Of a stretch of DNA of 30,479 nucleotides, positions 1 to 7,483 are shown one piece after another. The notes beneath the pieces are model-generated. The model saw only the letters and a list, made by a program, of their open reading frames with translations, was not told the DNA's origin and did not search any database. Each line of letters begins with the position of its first letter. Position 1 is the first letter of the stretch. Origin of the DNA: SXOA01 sp051004015 (GTDB lineage Bacteria; Planctomycetota; Planctomycetia; Pirellulales; Pirellulaceae); contig JBPCKT010000115.1 of the NCBI GenBank assembly GCA_051004015.1, positions 1-30,479 of the forward strand, in the 5' to 3' direction. A program made the translations under genes and the position numbers.

Positions 1-30
1 GGACTTCGCACTGAGGATTTTGGGCCGGGT

Positions 31-135
31 ATTGGGGACTGCGGCCTGGGGATTGGGGCCTGGGGATTGGGGACTGGGGACTGGGGACTGGGGACTGGGG
101 ACTGGGGACTGGGGACTGGGGACTGGGGACTGGGG
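31..135. repeat. GGGGACT heptamer tandem array
   Basis: A tandem array of a 7-base unit. Positions 69-135 are about 9.6 perfect copies of GGGGACT; 31-68 holds degenerate copies (GGGGATT, GGGGCCT). On the other strand the unit reads CCCCAGT, which resembles the short tandemly repeated repetitive (STRR) heptamers known from filamentous cyanobacteria. Open frames across it give only a repeated GDWGLGT peptide and are not credible genes. Degenerate copies of the same unit recur at 2266-2298. Confidence 0.95.
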
Positions 136-766
136 CGTCCTGTCTCTTGTCGTTTCTTCCCATATTTCACGGCGATGCTCCCAGTTTGGATGGTCATGGC
201 CCATGCGCATGCCCCTATTATTAAAATCGCAAACCAGGGTCAAAACCGGGCCGGAAAAATGGAAAGAATTCTCGTTGTCAGGAGGCGAGTGCCTTAACCC
301 CTTGTCGGACAAGAACTTGCAAGAAGCTCTTCCCTCGACAGGCGTCCCGAAAGAACAGCCAACACGTGCCTGGTTGGGAACTAGTCGCCGGCCTTGCCCG
401 CGGAAATATTTGTTTGTATACTGAATAAAAGTACAAAGTCGCGCATCAAGACTTCGGCTCGACGCGCGCGAAGTTGTTGGCGCCGTGGGGCTGCACACCC
501 GTTTGAGACTAGTTTTCCCACTCACTTATCGCCGCTTATAACTTTTTCGGCATTTTTTGGGGGGGAGTCTTTGTAACCCAATGTACCGAAACAACTTAGA
601 ACGCACCTTGGCTACGAAAAGCGAATTGAAAACACCTTATAACTCGCCGAAACGAACCCTGATGAAACTCTTATGGGTTTCCGCCTCGATTCTGAGACAA
701 GTCGTTACTGGCAGGCACTTTAGGCCCGTTTGAACGATTGAAAAAACTATTATGGATGTCCTGTCC
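136..766. other. Gene-free stretch upstream of proA
   Basis: No credible gene is seen on either strand. Short open frames lack ribosome binding sites and do not resemble any family I recognise. The part from about 400 to 760 is visibly more A+T-rich than the genes around it. The only signal noticed is the promoter-like pair at 394-422. Confidence 0.6.
394..422 (+). promoter_or_regulatory. Possible sigma-70-type promoter
   Basis: TTGCCC (394-399) and TATACT (417-422) are separated by 17 bases. The -10 box is close to consensus and the -35 keeps only TTG plus one more base. No gene starts shortly downstream; proA begins about 520 bases later, so this would imply a very long leader or an unrecognised transcript. 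It could be a chance match in A+T-rich DNA. Confidence 0.3.
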
Positions 767-868
767 ACTAACCCGACGCGCAAGCGACGGAGAGTGTACG
801 GAGAATGCATAAAATGACCGAACTCGCGGCACGTCGATATCTCTCCCTCGCTCGCGCGTCGGGTTAGT
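767..868. repeat. Inverted pair of REP-like elements
   Basis: Two 28-base arms, 767-794 and 841-868, are reverse complements of each other at 26 of 28 positions and are separated by 46 bases. Each contains the core ACCCGACGCG followed by AAGCGACGGAGAG, or its complement with small changes. Translated by mistake the arms give peptides such as LTRRASEG and NPTRERG, which I remember as common spurious products in planctomycete annotation, suggesting a dispersed family. It lies 83 bases upstream of proA. An independent terminator role is possible, but there is no T-tract. Confidence 0.8.
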
Positions 869-951
869 AAAGTCCGACGTTGACCCATTTTCCGAATTGC
901 TCGATACTCCCCAAAGACCCCAAATCTGCCCCATTTTTCCGGTCTTGAGCC

Positions 952-2226
952 ATGTCCGCGTCCCCTGATACCAGTCTGCCTGCCTATTGCCGCGAGGCGG
1001 CAGTGCGCGCGAAGCGGGGGGCGGCGGAGCTGGCGCTACTCTCGGGGGAGCGGAAGAATGCCTGGCTGCAGGAAGCGGCCCAGGTTCTGCGCGAGCGGAC
1101 CAAGCTGATTCTCGCGGCCAATGAGCAGGACGTGGCGGCCGCGCCGGCTTTTGGAATCACGGATGCCGCCGTGGACCGTCTGACGCTGACGCCGAGCCGG
1201 GTCGAGGAGATCGCCGTCGGTCTGGAAGCCGTGGCGGCGCTGCCGGACCCGGTGGGGGAGGTCATCGAGTCGTCCATCCGCCCCAATGGGCTCCAGGTGC
1301 TGAAGACCCGTGTGCCGCTGGGAGTCGTCTTCTTTATCTATGAGTCCCGCCCGAACGTTACGGCCGATGCCGCCGCCATCTGCGTGAAGAGCGGCAACGC
1401 GGTCATTCTCCGCGGCGGCAAGGAAGCCGCCCACAGCAGCCGGGCCATTGTGCAAATCCTACAAGAAGTTGGAAAGAAGCACGGCCTTCCCGCCGACGCA
1501 ATTCATCTCGTGGAAACGCCCGACCGCGACGCCGTCGACCATTTCCTCGCGCTGCCGGAATACATCGACGTCGCCATTCCCCGCGGCGGCGAGAGCTTGA
1601 TCCGCCGCGTGGCTGCCGAAGCGAAGATGCCCGTGATCAAGCACTTCACCGGCAACTGCCATGTGTACGTGGACGCGAGCGCGGACCTGGCGATGGCGGA
1701 GAAGATCGTCATCAACTCTAAGTGCCACCGCTATGGCGTTTGCAACGCCTGCGAATCGCTGCTCATCCATGCCGACGTCGCCGGCAAATTTCTGCCGGTC
1801 ATTGGAAAGGAACTAGCCGCCCGCGAAGTCGAAATCCGCGGCGACGACGCGACCCGCAAACTCGTTCCGGCCGCCAAACCGGCCACTGATGCTGACTATG
1901 CCGCCGAGTTCCTAGCACCAATTATTTCCGTCAAGGTCGTCGGCTCCTTGAGCGAGGCCATCGAACACATCAATCGCTTCGGCTCCAAGCATACGGACGC
2001 CATCGTGACGAGCGACCTGGCCGCCGCCCGGCAATTCACCGCAGCGGTCGATAGCGCCGCCGTAATCGTCAATGCCAGCACCCGCTTCAACGACGGCTTT
2101 CAACTCGGCCTGGGGGCGGAAATCGGCATCAGCACCGACAAATTCCACGCCCGCGGCCCGTGTGGGCTGAAAGAACTGACGACATACAAGTATGTGGTGT
2201 TTGGAGAAGGACAGGTGAGGGAGTAG
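952..2226 (+). CDS. proA: Glutamate-5-semialdehyde dehydrogenase (gamma-glutamyl phosphate reductase)
   Basis: Cytoplasmic enzyme of proline synthesis that reduces gamma-glutamyl phosphate to glutamate-5-semialdehyde with NADPH, following glutamate 5-kinase (ProB). The 424-residue product is the usual ProA length. It shows the aldehyde-dehydrogenase-type cofactor region VPLGVVFFIYESRPNVTADA at about 121-140, VILRGGKEA at 151-159, and the catalytic cysteine Cys264 within NSKCHRYGVCNA. The ATG at 952 begins a typical N-terminus (YCREAAVRAKRGAAELA). No strong Shine-Dalgarno is seen. proB is not adjacent, so the pathway is not clustered here. A repeat array starts four bases after the stop. Identification is firm from family knowledge. 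Confidence 0.97.
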   Translation: MSASPDTSLPAYCREAAVRAKRGAAELALLSGERKNAWLQEAAQVLRERTKLILAANEQDVAAAPAFGITDAAVDRLTLTPSRVEEIAVGLEAVAALPDPVGEVIESSIRPNGLQVLKTRVPLGVVFFIYESRPNVTADAAAICVKSGNAVILRGGKEAAHSSRAIVQILQEVGKKHGLPADAIHLVETPDRDAVDHFLALPEYIDVAIPRGGESLIRRVAAEAKMPVIKHFTGNCHVYVDASADLAMAEKIVINSKCHRYGVCNACESLLIHADVAGKFLPVIGKELAAREVEIRGDDATRKLVPAAKPATDADYAAEFLAPIISVKVVGSLSEAIEHINRFGSKHTDAIVTSDLAAARQFTAAVDSAAVIVNASTRFNDGFQLGLGAEIGISTDKFHARGPCGLKELTTYKYVVFGEGQVRE

Positions 2227-2229
2227 AGA

Positions 2230-2298
2230 GAATGACGAAATCCGAATGGCGAATGACGAATGCATGACCAGCCCCTAATCCCCAGTCCCTAGCCCCCG
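2230..2298. repeat. Degenerate heptamer repeats between proA and fliM
   Basis: 2231-2262 holds CGAATGG, CGAATGA, CGAATGC units in a 32-base element that recurs twice near 16.7 kb (30/32 identical to 16683-16714; 29/32 to the reverse complement of 16734-16765). 2266-2298 holds degenerate units related, in reverse orientation, to the GGGGACT array at the left edge. The repeats fill the whole proA-fliM gap, so any fliM leader consists of them. Confidence 0.85.
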
Positions 2299-2304
2299 CC
2301 TCCC

Positions 2305-3360
2305 ATGGCCGACGAAGTTCTTAGCCAAACTGAAGTCGAAAGCCTCCTTTCCACGATGGAGGCGGGAAGCAGCCGCGCGAGCCCGCAAAAGCAGGCGGCG
2401 GCCAAGGGGCCGGCTCGCTACCGGGACCGCGTGCTGCCGTATGACTTCAAGCGGCCGGAACGGGTGGGCAAGGAGCAGATGCGGGCCCTCCAGTCGCTGC
2501 ACGAGGGATTTGGCCGCAACTTCGGGGCGGAACTTTCCGCCTTGCTCCGCTGCATCGTCGAAGTCAGGCTGACGAGCGTGGATCAGCTCACCTACAGCGA
2601 GTTCATTTTCAGCCTGGAAAATCCCACCTGCTTCAACCTCTTGCGGGCGGAGCCGCTCGAAGGCAACCTGATCCTCGACATCAACCCGTCCATCCTCTAT
2701 CCGATCATCGACCGATTGCTGGGGGGGGGCAAAGAGGCCGGCACCATCGCCCGCCGGCCGCTGACGGAAATTGAGCTCCGCCTGATGAGCCGCATCACGC
2801 AGCTCTTCCTCAATGAGCTGCGGCATGCCTGGGAGAACGTGCTGCCGCTCAAGCTTTCCGTGGAGCGTGTCGAAAGCAATCCGCAACTGGTGCAGATTGT
2901 GCCGCCGAATGAGGTCGTGATCCTGATCAGTTTCGAGCTGGTCCTGGGAGAGATTCGCGGCATGATGAACATGTGCATTCCGTTCAATGCGATTGAGCGA
3001 ATCAGCGGCAAGCTCACCTCCAACAACTGGGCCACCTACGGCAAAGGAACGTCGACGCCGGAATCCATGCAGCAAATCACCCGCCGCATCGACCGCTCGC
3101 TAGTGGACGTGGTGGTGACGCTGGCGGAGTCCAAAATCAGCACCGACGACCTGCTCAGCCTGCGGGTCGGCGACATCATCACCACCGACAAAGACGTTCG
3201 CCAGCCGCTCGACGTCGCCGTGCAAGGCATGACCAAATTCCACGCGGCGCCAGGAGCCATCAAAGGCAAAAAGGCCGTGCAGATTGAAACGGTAATCCAG
3301 TCGTCCGCCGCGCCGCCAACGGCACCCCCAGCCGCCGCGCCCAAGCCGCCGGGCAAATAA
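2305..3360 (+). CDS. fliM: Flagellar motor switch protein FliM
   Basis: Part of the cytoplasmic C-ring (with FliG and FliN) that sets flagellar rotation direction in response to phospho-CheY. The 351-residue protein opens with LSQTEVESLLSTM (7-19), matching the N-terminal CheY-binding segment of FliM. A FliM/CheC-like middle domain follows at about 45-240, including LLGGG and ELRLMSRITQLFLNEL. The C-terminal SpoA domain is at about 255-335 (LLSLRVGDIITTD). The tail from about 335 is Ala/Pro-rich, a little longer than usual. Neighbours are not flagellar, so this is an orphan copy. No Shine-Dalgarno is visible: heptamer repeats run to within six bases of the ATG. It converges on the kinase gene with three bases between stops. 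Confidence 0.95.
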   Translation: MADEVLSQTEVESLLSTMEAGSSRASPQKQAAAKGPARYRDRVLPYDFKRPERVGKEQMRALQSLHEGFGRNFGAELSALLRCIVEVRLTSVDQLTYSEFIFSLENPTCFNLLRAEPLEGNLILDINPSILYPIIDRLLGGGKEAGTIARRPLTEIELRLMSRITQLFLNELRHAWENVLPLKLSVERVESNPQLVQIVPPNEVVILISFELVLGEIRGMMNMCIPFNAIERISGKLTSNNWATYGKGTSTPESMQQITRRIDRSLVDVVVTLAESKISTDDLLSLRVGDIITTDKDVRQPLDVAVQGMTKFHAAPGAIKGKKAVQIETVIQSSAAPPTAPPAAAPKPPGK

Positions 3361-3363
3361 CGA

Positions 3364-4314
3364 TTAAACGCTTGCCATCAGCTCGATTTCGAGCCGCGTC
3401 AGTTGCCGCACGACTTCCGCCGCCGCCGGCCGCCGCAGCAGGTCTTTGGCGAGCATCCGCATGAGGAGCCTGGCGAGCACCGGCGGAACGTCGAGAGCCG
3501 CTGCACGCACGTCAATAGGAGCCTCCCTCAGGTGCAGAAGCGCGAGCCTGGTCGGGTCTGCCTCCTCGAAGAGCGGCTGACCGGTGAGCAACTCGTAGAG
3601 CAGTACGCCGAGGCTATAGATGTCGCTTTCTCCGCATAGCGCGATCGCCGGCAGGAAGGACTCAGGGGAAACGTAGGCCAGCGTTCCGGCCAGAACTTCT
3701 CCCCCCTGGCATTCTTTGGATCCCAGTTTTCTCGCCAGTCCCAGGTCAATCAGCGTGACATGGCCCTGCGGCGAAACCAGCACATTCTCCGGCTTCACAT
3801 CTCCATGCAGCCAGCCCGCGCTGTGCAGCGCCGCCAGAGCCGTCGCGGTCTGTCGCGCCACCCACACCGACTGCGGCAGGAACTTCGCCCCCCCAATCAA
3901 GCAGCCGTATTCGCGTCGGCGGTGCTCCAACAGCTTTCGCAAGGTCCAGCCGGAAATCCGCGGCATGACGATGAACGGCTCGCCGCGCAGTTGCCAATCC
4001 AGGACCGGCGCGAGATGGAGGTGCGAAACTGTTGAACCAACGAGCGCCTCGCGCTGCAGCATGGCCAGGCTCTGTCCGCTGCGCGACTCCGTTCCTGGCC
4101 GCAACGGCAGCGGTGTCTTGAGCGCGTAGTCGCCGCCGGCAGTCCCGGGCATTCTGGCGGCATAAACCCTGGCCCAGCTTCCCTCGCCAATCTGCTCCAA
4201 TAATTCCCAGCGGCCTCGCATTTGGATAGCCGAAGCTGCTGTCGGTGCCGGCGACGAAACACCCCGCGGCCGCGCAGCAGGCATCGTTCCGGCACGATGG
4301 AGAGAAGAGGTCAT
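3364..4314 (-). CDS. Soluble Hanks-type serine/threonine protein kinase
   Basis: Predicted cytoplasmic Ser/Thr kinase of 316 residues, essentially only the kinase domain. Visible elements: glycine-rich loop GEGSWARV (43-50), ATP-binding Lys66 (ALK), probable helix-C Glu89, catalytic loop HGDVKPEN (170-177; Asp172, Lys174, Asn177), metal-binding DLG (190-192) in place of DFG, and SPE in place of APE. The HGD in place of HRD makes it a non-RD kinase, usually not controlled by activation-loop phosphorylation. There is no transmembrane helix and no PASTA, WD40 or other sensor domain, unlike many planctomycete kinases. The ATG at 4314 lacks a clear ribosome site; an in-frame ATG at 4284 is an alternative. 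Substrate unknown. Confidence 0.9.
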   Translation of the reverse strand: MTSSLHRAGTMPAARPRGVSSPAPTAASAIQMRGRWELLEQIGEGSWARVYAARMPGTAGGDYALKTPLPLRPGTESRSGQSLAMLQREALVGSTVSHLHLAPVLDWQLRGEPFIVMPRISGWTLRKLLEHRRREYGCLIGGAKFLPQSVWVARQTATALAALHSAGWLHGDVKPENVLVSPQGHVTLIDLGLARKLGSKECQGGEVLAGTLAYVSPESFLPAIALCGESDIYSLGVLLYELLTGQPLFEEADPTRLALLHLREAPIDVRAAALDVPPVLARLLMRMLAKDLLRRPAAAEVVRQLTRLEIELMASV

Positions 4315-4464
4315 GCGAGGGCAAGCCAGGACGGAATCGTCCTCGGGAACCAGCAGGGAGAAGAGGCGGGTTACTCCTTGAATCGGCGTTTCGGCCCACG
4401 GACTGAATGCTCAAGCTGCCTACGACAAACTGTGCGGCCTGGGAAAATGATGCGGGCGATTTCT

Positions 4465-4493
4465 TTGCGTTCCGCACGGGGGCGCGCTATACT
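4465..4493 (+). promoter_or_regulatory. Candidate sigma-70 promoter for the Hint-domain gene
   Basis: TTGCGT (4465-4470) and TATACT (4488-4493) are separated by 17 bases. A start near 4500 would give a leader of about 39 bases to the ATG at 4539, which has GGAGG at 4526-4530. Position and spacing support that start over the longer upstream frame. Confidence 0.55.
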
Positions 4494-4538
4494 GCCGCCA
4501 ATCTGGATTCCCAGGGGCATTTCGTGGAGGAGCAGGCC

Positions 4539-6350
4539 ATGTCTCGTTGCTTCGGTCTTGTTGCGGTGCGAGGGTTGTTTCTGGCGTGTACGGCTGCAAT
4601 GCTGGCCATCCCGCTGGCCGCTTTCGGGGAGACGCAGGCCCAGAAGAGCCGCGGCGCCGAGCAGCAGGTGCAGGAAGCGCTGCAGCGGGAAATCTATGGC
4701 CTGGAATCGGACCGGCAAGAGCTGCTGGCCGCGGCGACGAAGAAGGTGCCGGGATACGCGCCCGCGATGTGGCAGCTCGGCTATTTGAAGGACCAGCGGA
4801 ATCGCTGGGTGAAAGCGGACGACTATCTGCTGCAAGGGGCAGCGTCGGCTCCGCTGTCCGCCTACCAGCGAGTTCGCGGCAACTATCCGGATACGGCGGA
4901 GGGGCAACTGGCCCTGGCGAAGTGGTGCGAAGAGAAAAAACTCCTGAACCAGGCGTGGGCCCATCTGAACCGCGTGCTGGAACTGGAACCGAACCATCTT
5001 GCGGCCCGCGCAGCGCTCGGCTTTGAGCGAATCGGCGGCCTGTGGGTCAGCCGCGAAGAGCGGGCAACCGATGGGCAACTGGCTCTTGAAGAACGGCAGT
5101 CGCTGGCGAAATATGGCGAGGCGATGCGCGAGATTGCGGCTGGTCTTGCCAAGGAAAGTCCTGTGCGCCGCGAAGCTGCGGCCAAAAAGTTGATGGCCAT
5201 TCGAGACGCCGCGGCTATTCCGGCGATGGAAGCGTTGGTCTCCCCCGTCAATGACGAGGCGGCCCGTCTGGTGGTGGATGCGCTGGCCGCAATGAGCGAC
5301 CCGGCCGCATCCCTGTCGCTGGCGCGGCACGCCGTCTACTATCCCTCGCACGCTATCCGTGATGCCGCGGCGAAGAAGCTCATCAGCCGCGACAAACACG
5401 GTTACGCGCCGCAGCTCATTGCCATGCTTTACCTGCCGGTCCGCACCGAGGTGGTGGCCGACGTGCTGCCTAGCGGGCGGATTGGCTACCGGCATTCGTT
5501 CGCGCGGGAGGGGCACGACCGCAACGAAGTGCTGGTGCTGGACACGGAATACTTCCGCGTGGCGCAGGCCGGTGGCGACGCGGGACTCTCCGCCGCCCGC
5601 GCGGGCCTGGACGCAGCTCAAACCGCGACCGAGCGGGAGCTCGCGGTGGAAGCTCAGAACCGCTTTCAGTCGCAGCTTAACGACCGGATCACGCTCGCGC
5701 TCAAAATCGCCACCGAGCAGAATCTGCCCGCACAGCCCGAAAGCTGGTGGCGGTGGTGGAACGACTACAACGAGCTGCTGACGCAGGGACCCAAGACGGT
5801 CATCACCAGTCAGGAATATCGCACGTCCGCGGTCGTGGACATCGTACAGACCGGATCGCGCGGCAGCGGCGGCGGGACGTCGCAGGTAGCAATCACCGGC
5901 GAATGCCTCGTTGCGGGCACGCCTGTCTGGACGGCGAGCGGCCTTCTGGCCGTGGAGAAGATCAAGGTCGGAGACCTGGTACTTTCCCAGGATGCTGAAA
6001 CCGGCGAACTCGCCCTGCGGCCCGTGCTCCGTACCACAATCCGCCCGCGCGGACCGACGGTAAAGTTCACTGCCGGGCAAGAGTCGTTCGAAGCCAGCGG
6101 CGGCCACCCCTTCTGGGTTTCCGGCGATGGTTGGCGGAAGGCCAGCGAGCTAAGGTCGGGAATGGTCCTGCACGCTTGCGGCAGCCCGGCCCGCGTGACG
6201 AGCGTTGAGGAGGGGAGTATCGCCGAAACCTATAACCTCGTGGTCGCCGTCTTCAGCACCTACTTCGTTGGCCGGCAGAAAATCCTGTCCCACGACTTCA
6301 CCATGCGGCAGCCCAGCCCCACCGTGGTGCCGGGGTTGAGAGGAGAGTGA
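4539..6350 (+). CDS. Exported TPR/HEAT-like protein with C-terminal Hint domain
   Basis: A 603-residue protein. Residues 1-30 form a signal peptide (hydrophobic FLACTAAMLAIPLAAFG). Helical TPR-like repeats follow at about 75-165 and HEAT-like repeats at about 205-300. A Hint (hedgehog/intein) domain covers about 456-586: it starts at Cys456 (GECLVAGTPVW), has the block-B-type GGHPFW (His523), then YNLVVAVFSTYFVG, and ends SHD (585-587), where many relatives have HN. Only about 16 residues follow. Hint domains cleave or splice their own backbone starting from the first Cys; activity here is inferred. The frame is open upstream to an ATG at 4407, but the promoter, GGAGG eight bases upstream and signal peptide favour 4539. 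Divergent from the kinase gene. Confidence 0.8.
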   Translation: MSRCFGLVAVRGLFLACTAAMLAIPLAAFGETQAQKSRGAEQQVQEALQREIYGLESDRQELLAAATKKVPGYAPAMWQLGYLKDQRNRWVKADDYLLQGAASAPLSAYQRVRGNYPDTAEGQLALAKWCEEKKLLNQAWAHLNRVLELEPNHLAARAALGFERIGGLWVSREERATDGQLALEERQSLAKYGEAMREIAAGLAKESPVRREAAAKKLMAIRDAAAIPAMEALVSPVNDEAARLVVDALAAMSDPAASLSLARHAVYYPSHAIRDAAAKKLISRDKHGYAPQLIAMLYLPVRTEVVADVLPSGRIGYRHSFAREGHDRNEVLVLDTEYFRVAQAGGDAGLSAARAGLDAAQTATERELAVEAQNRFQSQLNDRITLALKIATEQNLPAQPESWWRWWNDYNELLTQGPKTVITSQEYRTSAVVDIVQTGSRGSGGGTSQVAITGECLVAGTPVWTASGLLAVEKIKVGDLVLSQDAETGELALRPVLRTTIRPRGPTVKFTAGQESFEASGGHPFWVSGDGWRKASELRSGMVLHACGSPARVTSVEEGSIAETYNLVVAVFSTYFVGRQKILSHDFTMRQPSPTVVPGLRGE

Positions 6351-6371
6351 GAATCCGCCTGGGACGCGGGA

Positions 6372-7439
6372 TCAGACTTCTTCCTTGGCCTCAAAGCCGT
6401 AGTCTTGCAGCTTGGTCCGCAGCGTGTTGCGATTGATGCCCAGGCGAGTGGCGGCTTTGGTCTGGACGTTGTTGCAGGACTGCAGGACCTGGACGATCAG
6501 CTCGCGCTCCACGCGATTGACGACTTTATCGTGGAGGTTCGTCTCATCGGCGGCAGCGGTGGAGACTCCCTGCTGAACCACTTCAAAGACCAGCGTGTCC
6601 AGGTCCACGCCGCGGATGCGTCCGCTGCGGCGGTCCCCCTTGCCCAGCACCGTGTCCGGCAGCAAATCCACCGTCAGTTCATCCCCTTCGGCCAGAACGA
6701 TGGCCCGCTCCATGTAGTTTTGCAATTCGCGGACGTTGCCGGGCCAGTGGTAGTCCTGCAGCGCCTGCTGCGCCTGCGGATGAATGCGGCCGAGGTGCTT
6801 TTCGTTTTCCTCGCCGTAGTAGGCCAGAAAGTGCGTTACCAGCGGCAGGATGTCCTCCCGCCGCATCCGCAGCGGAGGAATGACGATGGGAACCACGTTC
6901 AGCCGCCAGTACAGGTCTTCGCGGAAACGGCCGGCGTCCACTTCGTCCCACAGGCTTTTGTTGCTGGCGGCGATGACGCGGCAGTCGACGCGAATGGTGT
7001 TGGTATCGCCGACCCGCTCAAACTCCCGCTGCTGGATGACGCGGAGCAGCTTGACCTGGAAGAGCAGAGAGGTGCAGTTGATTTCATCCAGGAAGATGGT
7101 GCCGGTGTGGGCGGCTTCGAAGCGGCCGGTGCGATTCTTCACGGCGTCCGTGAAGGAGCCCTTGACGTGGCCGAACAGCTCGCTTTCCAGCAGCGTTTCC
7201 GACAGAGCTCCGCAGTTGATGCGGATGAAAGGGGCGTCCTTGCGGCTGGAAAGCTGATGGATGGCGGTGGCGATCAGCTCTTTGCCCGTCCCCGCTTCGC
7301 CAAACAGCAGCACGCTGGAATTGGTGGCCGCGACCTTGCGGGTGAGGCGATACACAGCCTCCATCGCCGGGCTGCTGCCGATCAGGCTCGGGATGGGAGG
7401 CCCCAGGGAAGCGGGTTTCTGATTGTTATTGGCGGACAT
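6372..7439 (-). CDS. Sigma-54-dependent transcriptional activator, no receiver domain
   Basis: A 355-residue AAA+ activator that would remodel sigma-54 RNA polymerase. The N-terminus has only about 20 residues before the AAA+ domain, so there is no receiver, PAS or GAF sensor. Walker A is GEAGTGKE (47-54), Walker B is GTIFLDE (113-119). The sigma-54-contact loop reads GSFTDA (94-99) where the classical motif is GAFTGA; the central Phe-Thr is kept. A Fis-type helix-turn-helix lies at about 312-350 (AATRLGINRNTLRTKL). The gene follows the HEAT gene by 44 bases and is probably the last gene of the argH-HEAT-activator group. Without a sensor it may be controlled by abundance or by a partner. Target promoters unknown. 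Confidence 0.92.
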   Translation of the reverse strand: MSANNNQKPASLGPPIPSLIGSSPAMEAVYRLTRKVAATNSSVLLFGEAGTGKELIATAIHQLSSRKDAPFIRINCGALSETLLESELFGHVKGSFTDAVKNRTGRFEAAHTGTIFLDEINCTSLLFQVKLLRVIQQREFERVGDTNTIRVDCRVIAASNKSLWDEVDAGRFREDLYWRLNVVPIVIPPLRMRREDILPLVTHFLAYYGEENEKHLGRIHPQAQQALQDYHWPGNVRELQNYMERAIVLAEGDELTVDLLPDTVLGKGDRRSGRIRGVDLDTLVFEVVQQGVSTAAADETNLHDKVVNRVERELIVQVLQSCNNVQTKAATRLGINRNTLRTKLQDYGFEAKEEV

Positions 7440-7483
7440 GGAAATGGGGAGGCACGTCCTTAGCCGCGCCCGATTTCAGGGAC

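Noticed and set aside
20..424. Open frames across the left-edge GGGGACT array
   Set aside because: The peptide is only the translated heptamer (GDWGLGT) followed by unrelated sequence, with no ribosome site.
637..934. Minus-strand open frames upstream of proA
   Set aside because: They are translations of the inverted REP-like arms (LLTRRASEG, NPTRERG) and resemble no protein family.
4371..6107. Long minus-strand open frame of 578 codons
   Set aside because: It lies opposite the Hint-domain gene, has low-complexity Arg/His-rich content and no domain; a shadow of high-GC coding.
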